DNA of 64,000 nt from Turnera subulata (taxonomy: Eukaryota; Streptophyta; Magnoliopsida; Malpighiales; Passifloraceae). Under the pieces are notes generated by a model, which worked only from the letters and a program-made list of their open reading frames with translations, made no database searches and was not told the DNA's origin. A program made the position numbers and the translations under genes. The stretch's first letter is position 1; every line of letters begins with the position of its first letter. The stretch lies in assembly GCA_028386065.3 (NCBI GenBank), contig JAKUCV010001958.1, positions 1 through 64,000 on the forward strand, read 5' to 3'. Below are positions 21,720 through 32,830 of this stretch, piece after piece.

Positions 21720-22500
21720 CATAATAGTCTCGAAGACTAAATGACAGAGTCCAAAAGACTCAATAAAAGAAAAAATACAGCAAAGACTTGAAGTCTTACT
21801 GCCAAAAGATCCTGCAAATTTTTATATGACCACCAGAAGTGGGACATTGAATAACCACAAGAAAATGGTTATTCTCACAAAATTTTCAGTGTACGCATCT
21901 AAAGAAATGCGTGTCCCAGTAGGACAAATGTAATATTGATGAAACCATATTTGGTCAAGATGATGACCATAATATTGTATGACCACCAGAGGGTGGATTC
22001 CTTATGCCCACCAGTAGGTGGATGTTGTATGCCCACCAGTAGGTGGATGTTTTATGACCATCAAGAAGATGGATACTGATTTTATTCTTGCTTACCCTGA
22101 AGGTGCAAGATAATATATATTAATTGTTGCTTAATTTTATTTTATATTCAGCATTATTATATTCTGTTATATTTATGTTTATCCTTATTGCTGCTTAATT
22201 CTTTTTATGTGTATATGATATTGTCGTTTTCCTCGTATAATGGCCCCCGCAATAGTCCTGAAGACAATGCAGTGATATATTCCGTAAACGGAAATTATCT
22301 ATATGAAATTTATTAACCCGCTCCAGAAGAGCACGGGTTTTAATGTGCTCCTGAAGAGCCATATTTCACCTAATCAACAATGCAACAGCAATCAAGGGGG
22401 AGAGGAAAAACTATATGTGAATACTGTCGCATACATAAATTGTGATAAACACAAGTGTAACTATGATCCAGAAGATCATAGGCTTACGCTCCTGAAGAGC
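21720..22500 (+). repeat. Hairpin array 1 in Copia-B
   Basis: Short perfect hairpins: 21725-21739 (tagtc/gacta, loop tcgaa), 21747-21761 (gagtc/gactc, loop caaaa), 21783-21797 (aagac/gtctt, loop ttgaa) and several ccacc/ggtgg and ccatc/gatgg units up to 22075. Then come gtc/gac around loop ctgaa (about 22255), gctc/gagc units near 22320-22355, 22461-22481 (8-bp stem ctatgatc/gatcatag, loop cagaa) and 22488-22500 (loop ctgaa). Confidence 0.85.
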
Positions 22501-22839
22501 ATAAACTCCTAAAAAGTATGGAGTACGAAATATTCTTGTTTACAAGAAATTATTATGGATTCCGATGAATTAATTCTGATCTATTCCCTGAAGCGAATAA
22601 GATCGTATAATTATTTGTGCATGTGGGAGTAAATGAGACAATAAATAGAAAATGCACAAAGCAAACATGAATATTATTATTGCATAAACGGATCCATAAC
22701 TGGAGAACATTCAAAGAAGAATGGTTCTCACACATATGTTTAAACAATTATTTAACTGTTGGGTACAACATTAGCCCTAAAGCTCTGGGCCTCGTTATTA
22801 ATGATGACCCGAACACTGTCGTTCCAGGAGAAGAGGATT

Positions 22840-23405
22840 AATATGCTCTAGAAGAGCATAAGTTTATTACGCTCTAGAAGAGCATATATTAAGCTCCGGA
22901 AAAGCACAAGTTTTATTATAGTATAACGTGCTCTAGAAGAGTAAAATATTTACGCTCTGGAAGAGCTGTGATGCTGAATATCTCTATATTAAAAGGCTAT
23001 TGATGTAGCTAACAAACAAGTTGTGAAAAGTTTACCAGCATTATTCTTTAGATTGTGCTATATAAAATTCGGGTTATTTAAACTTATCATATCCAGCCAG
23101 AAGCTGGAATGCACTAGCCTGAAGCTAGTATTTTTAAGTTATTAAATACATGGTTTGCACAGCCCAAAACTGAGACTAACTAGAAGTTAGCTGATAGAAA
23201 TGTAATTTATAGCTGGTAAATAATTTCCCCATGTTATCATATCTAGCCTGAAGCTGGCACACATAGCAGCCTGAAGCTGGCACCAACTTGAAGTTGGTTT
23301 GATGATTTATTTTTTTTTTGCATGACCGGTTGGGCCATCCCGGGTCAATAATGATGTACTAAATTTATTTGGTCAATCTTTGAAAAACCAGAAGTTTTAC
23401 AATCA
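22840..23405 (+). repeat. Hairpin array 2 in Copia-B
   Basis: Includes 22842-22860 (7-bp stem tatgctc/gagcata, loop tagaa), 22871-22883 (gctc/gagc) and further gctc-type units to 22970. From about 23090 it continues with tccagc/gctgga, actagc/gctagt, ctaac/gttag, accaac/gttggt and aaaac/gtttt, colinear with array 2 of Copia-A. Confidence 0.85.
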
Positions 23406-25330
23406 ATGAATTTCCATGTGTTTGTTTGCTGCGAAATTAATTATACGGCCATCAAAAGATGAGATTGGCCTAGACCAGCGAATTTGGGATATGAACGTGG
23501 AATGATAAATCCGCTGTGTTGACCATCTAGGTAATTTTTACGATGCATCGACTAGATGGTCTATTATGTGACGCAAGTTGGCATTGTGCGCACTTGTTCT
23601 AATGATTAAGCCACTTGCAGGTGCATATCCTTACTCATGTTATTAGACTATATGTCTAGATAATGCTGGTATATTTCTTCAATGGAGAATGTATATCATT
23701 GGAAATAAACCCAAAGAGATCTGGGCCATATTGACAATTGATTGCAGGACCATTGATGAAATATGACTATGGTATTTTATACGCAGTAAATGTGCATCAA
23801 GCCAATAAGATATTATAAGATCATAAGATCTCCCCATTGGTTCTTGGTCACAAAATATCTCCCATCTTCGAACCGTTGGTTGTACAGTATATTATGCTCC
23901 ACCACAGCATAGTTAATCTGGTCCTTAAAGAAGGTTGGGAATAGATGTTGGCTAATCTCCATCAATTCACAACATTATTGAAACTATTGACTAAAAGATT
24001 GGAGATTCATTTATAGCAAGATTTGCTTATTGATAATTCGATATGTGTGTATACCCAACATCAGGGGGAGAAAGAAGCAGCTGGATCAAGTTTGTTGAAA
24101 TGCATTATACATATGAATGTTGATCCTCATATAAATTAGTTTGAACCTGAAGTTCAAAAGAAGATGATTCATTTGTAGGAAAATTTATATGCATTTGCCA
24201 GACACATTTAAATTAAGTGTGACCATATACCAGCTGCAAATGCTCCTGTCTAGATTGATGTTCCTGAAGAACAATATAAGTATGCAAATGAATCCATAGA
24301 ATATGCTCGGTTCCACAAGAAAAGAAATTCCCGATAGAGAAAAAGGAGCAAAGAGATAAGATAGCCCTAGTAAGGAAATAAGGCTTCCAGTAGAGGTTTA
24401 AATTAAAAGTCCTCCAGAAGAGGTTTTCTGACACAGATTGATAAAGTTCCAGAAGTAACTCAGGTACCTGAAATAAGTTGAATAGGATGAGATATCAATT
24501 ACAGTGTCAGAAATAAGATGGAACCGACGTGAAATAACCGTCGACGAAATACAATTTATATTATATAGCGCTAAATGAAATGAGGATCATGAACCTACAT
24601 TGACAAATGTAGGCACAGTATTATTGGCCAAAATATAAAAATGCAATTAAGGCTGTATTGGACTCACCCGAAGCGAGAAATTGGACTCACCCGAAGCGAG
24701 AAATTTCCGGACCTGTAGTCCGTACACCAGAAGGTGTAAAATTTAATTGGTCATAAAATGGGAATTTGTGCTGAAAAGAAATAAATAATGAGATGTAAAG
24801 CACGGTTTTGTGGCACAAAAGTTTTTACCCAAACGACCAGGTATTAATTATGAGGAGATATACTCCTTTGTGGTGGATGCAATTATTTTGATATGTCTGG
24901 CAGTATATGAAAAGTATTAGAAATGCATCTAGTGAATGCTATTACAGCCTATTATTATGGATCCATAAGTCATGAAGATCCCTGAAGGATCCAAGTTGCC
25001 TGAAGCAACTAATTCCCGGGAAATTACAAAAATAGAACTGAATTGATATTTTTAAATCATTTTGAGTATGGATAAATATATATGTTTAGTGATTGGAACT
25101 CCAGAAGAGGTTTCCAAATACCGTGCTATTAGATTGGTCCTAGAGAATCCTGTCAAAGTGCAATTTACATTGCAAGAAATTTTAAAGCCTGAAGCTTTTG
25201 ATGTAAGCCTATTGGCATGATATGAATTTACTCTCATCTTCGGGAGATAACAAATGTGTAACCCTGTAAACCCGAAAGAGAGTATGGTTGATTTCTGCAG
25301 ATGTAGATCCCTTATTTAGTCCACATAAAA
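23321..25330 (+). pseudogene. Copia-B pol remnant
   Basis: Starts at a pre-integrase HDRLGHPGS motif and follows the same landmarks as Copia-A in many short frames: integrase core traces, EPEVQK linker (about 24145), the WNRR segment (about 24515-24545), IPEG/LPEA near 24980-25010, and the RNase H trace near 25300. A 24-bp tandem duplication sits at about 24656-24705. Hairpins are also present here, such as 24141-24159 (7-bp stem, loop ctgaa), 24259-24273 and 24723-24738. Confidence 0.82.
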
Positions 25331-25694
25331 CAAAGACGGACATCAACTACAACTTTACACATGATATTATAATTTCATCGGGACTACAAAAGCAAGATGA
25401 CAAGATAGACGCTCCAACGACAAAATCATGAAGATAATGCTGCCAATTGAAGTAATGATGTACCAAAATGTGTTCAGACAAAATACACATCACCAAAAGC
25501 TGACAAGGGCGATTGGCATGTAACGATATCAAGGAAATAATGGAGACCAAAATGAGTGGGAGTAGAATACGCACTGCACTCTTTTTCCCTTCACCAAGTT
25601 TTTATCCCACAGGGTTTTTCTTGGTAAGGTTTTTAATGAGGCAGTATCCCCAAAGCGTATTCTACCCAACAACACAATGACATCCAAGGGAGAG

Positions 25695-25902
25695 TGTTAT
25701 AAAACATGTATTATAATATGTATGTATGTCATTGTATACATACCAAATACATACCAATCATTGTATATATATATGATAAAAGAATAAGAAAATCTGAGCA
25801 GCCATTTTTCCCGAGCTCAGTTTTCCCTGCCATTTTTCTGCTCCACTCTTCCTCTCCATTTCTTCTTCAATTTCTTCTCCATCAATAACATTATTTACAA
25901 CA
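25695..25902 (+). repeat. Copia-B 3' LTR (208 bp)
   Basis: Direct repeat of 19707-19914; followed by the tttaa target duplication. Confidence 0.95.
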
Positions 25903-26269
25903 TTTAATATGCTTTTGATAAAGGGTATTTTTTATTTTTGTCTCCGGAGTACATGACAAATTCTTAAAAAAAGAAATAAATTTCAATAATTATTAATTAT
26001 TATTCTCCTAATGATTGGAATAACCCTTCATTGCTATATCTTGAATTAACTACATTATATAAATCACTCTTTATAAAACGGTTATTTCAGTTATTTTTCA
26101 CTTTAAGAATTTGTTAATTGAAGAAGAGATTACATCTTGCGTTTAACTCCTTTGGGTTGTGCTACAAAGAAGGATTTTGCGTTTAACTCCTTCCCAAGAT
26201 CATAAAGCATCACTTCAATTTCCTATCTCTTCTAAATTAATCAAATCACAAGGCACCACTAATTTCATT

Positions 26270-26791
26270 TTACCAACGGGCATAGCTCCTGCTTCTTGGA
26301 TACAATTCAGGCTTCCCATCACTACCCTCGTTAACTTCTTCATCAAAGGCCTTGTCTTCATCAATCCTTCCTAAGAATCCCATCCCCACGCTGCAACTCT
26401 TTGGCAACTTCTTGGAAGAAGCAATAATGGACTCATGTGACCCCAGCAATGGCTGCTGTTGCTTCTCCAGGTGCATCACCATCAGTTGTTTCATGTCTGA
26501 TTCACTGAGGTGGCCAAGACTCCTTACTGAAGCGGCCCTAACCAGCTCCCTGAAGTCTTCACTGTCATTATTATTACACCTTATGGGAACAGCACTCATA
26601 CTTCTTGGTAGCGCTGCCAAATATTGACCATCACCTGCCGGAGAGGAGGACTTACTGGAGTGGCCATAATTAACCATCACCGTCGAGTAGTTGGTCATCC
26701 CCTTAACGTACATATCCCTTGCTTTGCATAAAACTCTAACTGGGGTTTTCACAACCCGTAAGAACTTGTTCTGTTTTGCTTTTGCCCTCAT
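26270..26791 (-). CDS. Uncharacterised plant small protein, paralogue 2 (173 aa)
   Basis: Same family as 9060-9578: N-terminal KFLRVVKTPVRVLCKARDMYV block, LPRSMSAVP, RELVRAASVRSLGHLSESDM block, KSCSVGMGFLGRIDED, and PRSRSYARW at the C-terminus, where it ends earlier than paralogues 1 and 4. Single exon, no membrane segment. It lacks the Tyr-Met-Lys insertion of paralogues 1 and 4 (DMKQLM instead of DMYMKQMM). It is closest to the broken copy at 28.7 kb, so those two are the youngest duplicates. A TATA box lies about 230 bp upstream. No function can be assigned. Confidence 0.85.
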   Translation of the reverse strand: MRAKAKQNKFLRVVKTPVRVLCKARDMYVKGMTNYSTVMVNYGHSSKSSSPAGDGQYLAALPRSMSAVPIRCNNNDSEDFRELVRAASVRSLGHLSESDMKQLMVMHLEKQQQPLLGSHESIIASSKKLPKSCSVGMGFLGRIDEDKAFDEEVNEGSDGKPELYPRSRSYARW

Positions 26792-27021
26792 ATTTGCTAA
26801 TAATGATAAGTGCGGAATGCTAATATCTAATCTACTAAATTTAGAAAGACACCGATGGAGGAGTATATATATATATGATTGGAGGTTGCTATAAACTCTA
26901 GCTTAATTAAATCTTGGAAACAGGATAAGATTTCTGCAAGCTTCTGTCACCAAGTTTTTGGAGGAGACGAAAGGAAGGTTTAATATTCTGGTGATGGAGT
27001 TTGGTCTCCGGGTGATTGGTT

Positions 27022-27030
27022 CTTATACAA
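27022..27030 (-). promoter_or_regulatory. TATA-like box of paralogue 2
   Basis: Minus-strand TTGTATAAG followed by AACCAATC, aligned with the TATA boxes of the other copies. Confidence 0.5.
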
Positions 27031-27426
27031 AGGTGCGTGAAAGACTGCATGAGGCCTTGGATTTCTCAGACGTTTCCTTAGCATTGCAACGGACAAGAAA
27101 CTGAATAGAATAAAGTGTGAGAAGTTTTAAAATACAAACCACGAAATTTGCCATATGGGTCATTTAATTTGTATCGAAGGTTTTATTTGACTAATGAAAA
27201 TTAGTTACGTCAAATTCATAATTTGATATTGTGATAAGGTTATCCACGTTCATCTCGTTGCTGCGTCATATATATATTCTTTATCATTTCTGTTGATGAA
27301 TATTCGCAGCTATCATCACCCAGCCTTATAAAGCCAAAAGTTATACCAGTACATACATGTTCTTGGTTTCTTGCTTGGTTGCTGCCTCTCTAATTAACAA
27401 ATGGCTGGAAACACTTAAGTCAATAG

Positions 27427-27452
27427 TTTTTATTTATTTATTTATTTATTTC
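27427..27452 (+). repeat. (TTTA)n microsatellite
   Basis: About six TTTA units. Confidence 0.9.
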
Positions 27453-28019
27453 CTTCATTTTATTAATGTCTTTGTACTTTGCTTGCACATAATTAATTAA
27501 TGGGCTGAGTGAGTGGCTCTTCCCGCCTAACCAGTTTGATAGTTAAGTTTCAACAGTGGGAATTAACTAAGAGATGGAATACAATCAACCAATCTCCAGC
27601 AGCGATCATCAGGCCTGGATCATCTAGAGTCTCCCCCAGCTGTTAATTGTGAAATAAATGGTCTTGTAAATTTTTTTTTTTTTTTTGGTAAAACGTCTTG
27701 TAAATTATTTAGAGGGATGTTTCAACTTGATACTTATCATAATCTCATCCACTCATCATAATCTCATCCACTCTCATTTTTTTAATATTTTCTCTTCTAA
27801 TTTTTGAAACATTGTCTTAGTTATTTATCGGAGAAATATTATAACATGCAGATTAATTTGATAGTGCCAATTCAAGCACTATTCACACCAACAAATAAAC
27901 GATATGGAATATGAAGAATAGTTAGATTATACACCAAGTTGAATTTATTTGGTAAATTAAATGGCCAAAGAAGTTTCTAATTGTGAAGTATCTTATTAAG
28001 AGTCCAATACTGACTAATT

Positions 28020-28400
28020 AAGATATTGTGAATGCTCCTCATCAAAATGGAGTTTCCATCCAGAACCAGCAATTAATTTCAGTACAATTGAGAGGTTATC
28101 TACCACTAAATGCTGGACAACCTGTTTTGCATCTGAATCCAACCCCAGTCTTGGTACCTCTACCATTCAATACAATTACCTACATTGTGTGCATACCTAA
28201 TTAAGAATCATCGGCCACATTCATCCCCGGCTAATCCACCACACCTGCAAGCCATTGGGTTTGCTCTAGAGGCTCCATCCGTATTCAACTCCCACTAATT
28301 TCAAGAATTGCCAAAATTTCAACTTTTGCCCCAAACCCTTCAATATTTGATGTCCAACATGCACTAGAGCCCGTCGAATAATTTCCTTAACATGTGAGTC
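28020..28400 (-). mobile_element. LINE RNase H remnant
   Basis: In broken minus-strand frames I read LNTDGASRANPMACRCGG (about 28240-28300), the first-Asp motif of the plant LINE-type RNase H domain. Downstream is DSDAKQVVQHL...DNLSIVLKLI, its later part. No ends or target duplication found. Confidence 0.6.
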
Positions 28401-28661
28401 AATAAAACTAATTAAGGGGAACCCTAACATCTGTTTATGTTAGAAATGAAAGCAAGAAGCATCAGAGAGACAAGAAAGTTAAATGATGTTCAAACTATAC
28501 TCAGTGATTTACTGATTTACTGAATACATTCAAACAAATAATAAAAGAATTGCACCCTCGGGCATGACGTTCCCTAGCTATGATCACTTCATATATATCA
28601 GAAAGTACATTAATGGTTTCCTCTCTTCTAAATTAGACAAATCGCAGGGCACCCTTTCCTT

Positions 28662-28981
28662 TTACCAACGGGCGTAGCTCCTGCTTCTCGGATANTGTGG
28701 CCAAAACTCCTGACGGAAGCTGCCCTAAGCAGCTCCCTCATGAAGTCTTCATTCTCATTATTATAAGACCTTGTGGTAACAGCGCTCATACTTCTAGGTA
28801 GGGCAGGTAAAGATTGACCACCTGCAGCCGGCAAAGACTTATTGGAGGAGTGGCTATAATTGACCATCGCCGTCGAGTAGTTGGTCATCCCCCTCACATA
28901 CAAATCCCTTGCTTTGCATAAAACTCTAACTGGGGTCGTCACAACCCGCATGATCTTGCTTTGTGTTGCTCTTGCCCTCAT
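28662..28981 (-). pseudogene. Paralogue 3 of the small protein family, interrupted at an N
   Basis: The N-terminal two thirds match paralogue 2 closely (KIMRVVTTPVRVLCKARDLYV, LPRSMSAV, RAASVRSFGH). At a single N (28695) the sequence jumps to the last codons (RSRSYARW, stop at 28662-28664) in another frame. About 200 bp relative to paralogue 2 are missing. Either an assembly gap closed as one N or a real internal deletion; the N favours the former. The gene may be intact in the real genome. Confidence 0.8.
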
Positions 28982-29241
28982 ATTTGCTTACAAACTACTA
29001 CTATATATCACTAATAACGACCAGTACACAGTAATAATGTGTTTTATTCTAAGTTTAGAAAGAGATCAATGGGAGGAGTATATGATTGGAGATTACTAGT
29101 TGCTGGCTAGCTTGAATCTTGGAAATGGGAAAAGTTTTTTTCTTGTCTTTTTTGCGGGTATGTTTTAGATCTTTTGCTATCAAGTTTTTGGAGAGGAAGA
29201 GAGGTTAAATCTGGTGGTGGAGTTTGGTCTGGAAGATTGGT

Positions 29242-29252
29242 TTTTATATAAA
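29242..29252 (-). promoter_or_regulatory. TATA box of paralogue 3
   Basis: Minus-strand TTTATATAAAA followed by ACCAATC, aligned with those of paralogues 1 and 2. Confidence 0.55.
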
Positions 29253-30499
29253 GGTATGTGAATGACTAGTAGCTGCGCTGGGGGCCTCGGGTTTCTTAGA
29301 CGCTTCTTAAGCAGCACACCAGAAAAGAAACTGACTAGAATAAGGTGTGAGAAATATTATAATACAGAGCCCGTCATTAATTTGGCATATGGGTCATTTA
29401 ATTTAATTTGAATCGAATTGTTTGTTACTTTGTTACGTCAAATTCATAATTTGATACTGTGATAAGAATATCCACGTTCATCTCGTTGCTGCGTCATATG
29501 TATTCTTTATCATGTTATTGTTGTTGACTGACTATATATATTCATACCTTATCATCAACTAGAGCCCTGTAAAGCCAAAAATTAGAGTAGTATAAATATG
29601 TTCTTGCTCGGTTGCTTCCACTCTAATCTCAACTTCATTAATTAATGACAAATGGCTTGAAGCATTTTAAGTCAATGCTTATGATTCCATTTTTCTTCTT
29701 CTTTAATCTAATTAATGGTTATGATCACGTCTTTGTACTTAGATTGGAAGTCGTGTTTGCCATCAAGTTACGACCATGACCGCATATAATGCGGTGAGAG
29801 GCTCTTCCTTCCTAACCAGTTTGATAATTAAGAGAAGCAATTAGCCACGGAGGTTCTTTCTGGGCTCTAATGCATGAGTTTGACCTTAGGTTAGAGTCCA
29901 ATAGTCCTTGGCATGTGCTTAATGAAGTAAAATTAAATCAAACATTTTTGGTGTCTCTTATTCACAAATATAATCCCTATTTATATAAGTTGTTTGGCTA
30001 GTAATAATCTCCTATAATTACACTCATTCTCATCCCCATTGACTATTGAATTACTTAATCAATCTAATCATTTACTCAATCAATCGCTCCATTCAATTGG
30101 TCAATCACTCAATCAATCAATAACAAAATATCATCCTTTAGTCCCCTCGAGTTGGAGCATGAAAGTGAAAATGCCCAACTTGAATCATAGGATTGTTCAC
30201 CATATTACCTGTCTCCACATCTTCTAAATCTTCACCAATTTAATAGAATATTAGCACCTTGAAATGAAATTTCTTACTATGGTTTACCAAAAGACCTTGT
30301 ACTTTTTGTGAAAAAGGCATTGACAAACTAGCCATAAACAATTGTATTGCACTTCGTCCATGGCTGGAAATCGGGGATGAAACTTCTGAGTTGACAATCA
30401 GAGAAAACACATTGTCTAGTCATAAAAGAGCAATTGCATTGCACTACATCCAAGGCTGGAAATCCGAGGATGAACTCAGTTTTGTTCTTGGATCATTGG
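29253..30499. other. Intergenic with a local direct repeat
   Basis: Upstream blocks shared with paralogue 2 continue to about 29680. A roughly 50-bp segment (tgcacttcgtccatggctgg) at about 30345 recurs diverged at about 30440. An AATC-rich stretch lies at 30050-30120. No gene identified. Confidence 0.45.
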
Positions 30500-31303
30500 A
30501 GAGCATTTAAAAATTTCTGTTGCCATATGATGTAATTATTTCTTCCATCACTAACGGGCTTAGGTATGACAATCAAGCGTCGATAATCAATTGGGTGCAG
30601 GTAATATTACGAATTGGTGCCGACTACTTCACCTTGAAAGATAAGCACAACCGACATCAAACCTCTAGTATTCCTACCTCCGTCATTGCTTGTTTTAATA
30701 CCAGACATGTTTGTGAATATAGGAACAAGATGAATTTAAGAGCAAAATCAGAGAGGTTTTGTAACCTGCTCTAAACCATATGGGCTTTTATGGACATTAG
30801 CTCGAAACCACAACTCCCTCTGAATATGATTTTATTGACACCATCTCAGGTTTGGCACTGGTGGTACCAAATTTGGCACTTCTTTGACCCTTCCATTCTC
30901 TATACTTCTTTGATCTATCCATTTTTTCTGAGGAATATTATTATTGGTAAGAATTACTACATACTCTTCGTCGTTTCTAGAGTAGTTGTGGCACTATGGC
31001 AATCAAGCTTGATTTCTGTAAGGCTTATGATAGAGCTGATTGGTTGTTCCTCCAAAATAATTTGGAGTTTTTTGGTTTGCTCACCTCTCTTTTAGCTTGA
31101 TTGTGGCTTATGTCACTAGAGCAATATATTCAATTTTGTGGAATGGGAAGCAGTTGCCATCCTTTGCCGGCGAGCGTGTATTACATCCAAGTGATCCCCT
31201 TTCCCCTTATTTATTTGTCCTTTGTATGGAGCATTTCTCTTTGCTTATCAATCAACGAGTTCAGAATCTTGAATGGTGTCCAGTACGGGGCGTCAAGGAC
31301 TAT
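30500..31303 (+). mobile_element. LINE reverse-transcriptase remnant
   Basis: Broken frames read AIKLDFCKAYDRADWLFLQ (about 31000-31055) and, in the next frame, SILWNGKQLPSF then DPLSPYLFVLCMEHFSLLI (about 31130-31250). These are standard RT motifs of plant L1-type elements. An in-frame stop separates them. The fragment is cut at 31303 by an LTR element. Confidence 0.75.
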
Positions 31304-32130
31304 TGCGACACCCGGGGTCGATGTGGGCAGGAAGTGTACGCCGGTGCCGACGTGAGCATGGACAAGGAGCGGCTTCTAGAGGAAGGGACACATGAATGAG
31401 CCGAATCCACACCTGAATAGGAGAGATCCTGAGACTGTGTAGGGATGGGGCTACACAATTAGGCGATTTCATAATTATACATGTAATGGGATTGTATAAT
31501 CAAGAATAGCTCTAATAAAGTGATTTCAAGGTTATATAGGTATGAGACTGTGCAACTGAGAATAGCTTAAACGGATTGATGGTACCAACTTTATCAATAA
31601 GGTGCACTTACCTTTTCGGTGCTCATTCCATAAAAACTCCAAACATAAACGTGCTTGACTTAGAGCAATTTAGGGATGGGCGACCTCCTAGGAAGTTTTT
31701 TCTAGAAACATGTGAGTGAGGACAAAGCATGTTGGAAAGCTCCCGTGTTGGTCTATAGTGACAGTCGACAAGCTGGGACGTTACAGTTGGCAGCAGAGCT
31801 CCAGAACTTCTTTAGTACGGTGCGGGGTTCGGGGACGAACCTAGCAGAAGCTGGTGGGCATACGACACCCGGGGTGGATGAGAGCGGGAAGTGTACGCCG
31901 GTGCCGGGGTGAGCATGGACAAGAAGCGGCTTTTGACAGACTTCTAGACGGAGGGACACATGAATGAACCGAATCCACACCTGAATAGGAGAGTCCTAAG
32001 ACTGTGTAAGGATGGAGCGGCATAGTTGGGAAATTTCATAATCATACAAGTATGGGACTGTATAATTAAGAATAGTTCTCATGAAGTGATTTCAAGGTTA
32101 TACAGATATGAGACTATACAATTGATGACT
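31304..32130 (+). mobile_element. Compact LTR-retrotransposon relic (LTR - 75 bp - truncated LTR)
   Basis: A direct repeat begins gcgacacccggggt at 31304 and cgacacccggggt at 31861. The first copy runs to ttaca at 31785 (about 480 bp). It is followed by gttggcagcagagct (31786-31800), close to the usual TTGGTATCAGAGC initiator-Met primer site. Only 75 bp of internal DNA separate this from the second LTR, which matches for about 260 bp and then ends. Either an internally deleted gypsy/copia copy or a TRIM-like non-autonomous element; it was inserted into the LINE remnant. Confidence 0.72.
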
Positions 32131-32820
32131 TAAGATCTACCGAGGGCAGATTTTGCCATCTATAATGCGAGATATCCCAAGGTCTTACCACAATGACCTG
32201 TAGTCATTGAGCTGGGCTCCAAATGCGAAGCCAACCTACAGGAAGACAAACGATAGTCGACAAAGAAAATAAATGGCAAAAGCATCTTAGTGTAGCAAAA
32301 TAAACACTAGAAAATTTAGCACTATAAAGATTGCATCTAAACAAAACATGAGACCCGTAGGTAATTAGATTTTAGAACACGACCCTTACGCCTTTGTCAT
32401 TAAAAGCAAAACTTTGTAGCCCGACTCTAGAGCCCGGGTCGTCATCTTAATCGGCGTCATCACCGTCGACATCGTCTCCATCGTTGCCATTGCTGTTTCC
32501 TAACGCTACTGCCAACCACCATCAACTCTAGCTAGTTGATTTCAACTAAAGAACTTTGAGATTTTCAATCCTTACAAGGAAAAACTAAAAATCTAGATTT
32601 AGCACTAGAACTGTAGGTTTGGTTTGCTTATATCAAACACTAGATCTATGGATTAAAAAGCTTGCTATTGCAATTTAGGGGAGAAGATATCACAAATCTA
32701 TAAACGTGGGTTAGATTTGGATTTTGTAGCATTTGAAATTTGAAAAAAGTACTAATGGGCATGATATACATGTTGAGGAGAAAGGTCAGATAAAATTCAT
32801 GTTTTCCTCACCTTAAGTTT
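32131..32820. other. Intergenic
   Basis: No coding signal or clear repeat. Ends at the 10-bp target duplication of the next element. Confidence 0.5.
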
Positions 32821-32830
32821 CTTCTTTGTG

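Larger units (their letters stand above)
19707..25902 (+). mobile_element. Copia-B: degenerate Ty1/copia LTR retrotransposon
   Basis: Two 208-bp LTRs (19707-19914 and 25695-25902) differ at about four positions. They are flanked by the 5-bp target duplication tttaa (19702-19706, 25903-25907), with a purine tract (aagggagag) before the 3' LTR. The internal order matches Copia-A: primer site, stem-loop, GC-rich leader, hairpin arrays, HDRLGHP-type pre-integrase motif (23321), integrase remnants, RT remnant (about 24480-25040), RNase H trace (about 25290-25330). Frames are thoroughly broken although the LTRs are similar. The coding decay therefore seems older than this insertion, implying mobilisation in trans. 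Confidence 0.93.
26792..28019. other. Promoter-side intergenic of paralogue 2
   Basis: Holds the TATA box (27022-27030) and blocks shared with DNA upstream of the 28.7-kb copy (around 27235-27300 and 27360-27430), showing the duplication included the promoter. A TTTA microsatellite lies at 27427-27452. No gene seen. Confidence 0.55.

Noticed and set aside
19718..25888. Two near-identical 60-codon frames (19718 and 25706)
   Set aside because: They are the two LTR copies of Copia-B, not a duplicated gene.
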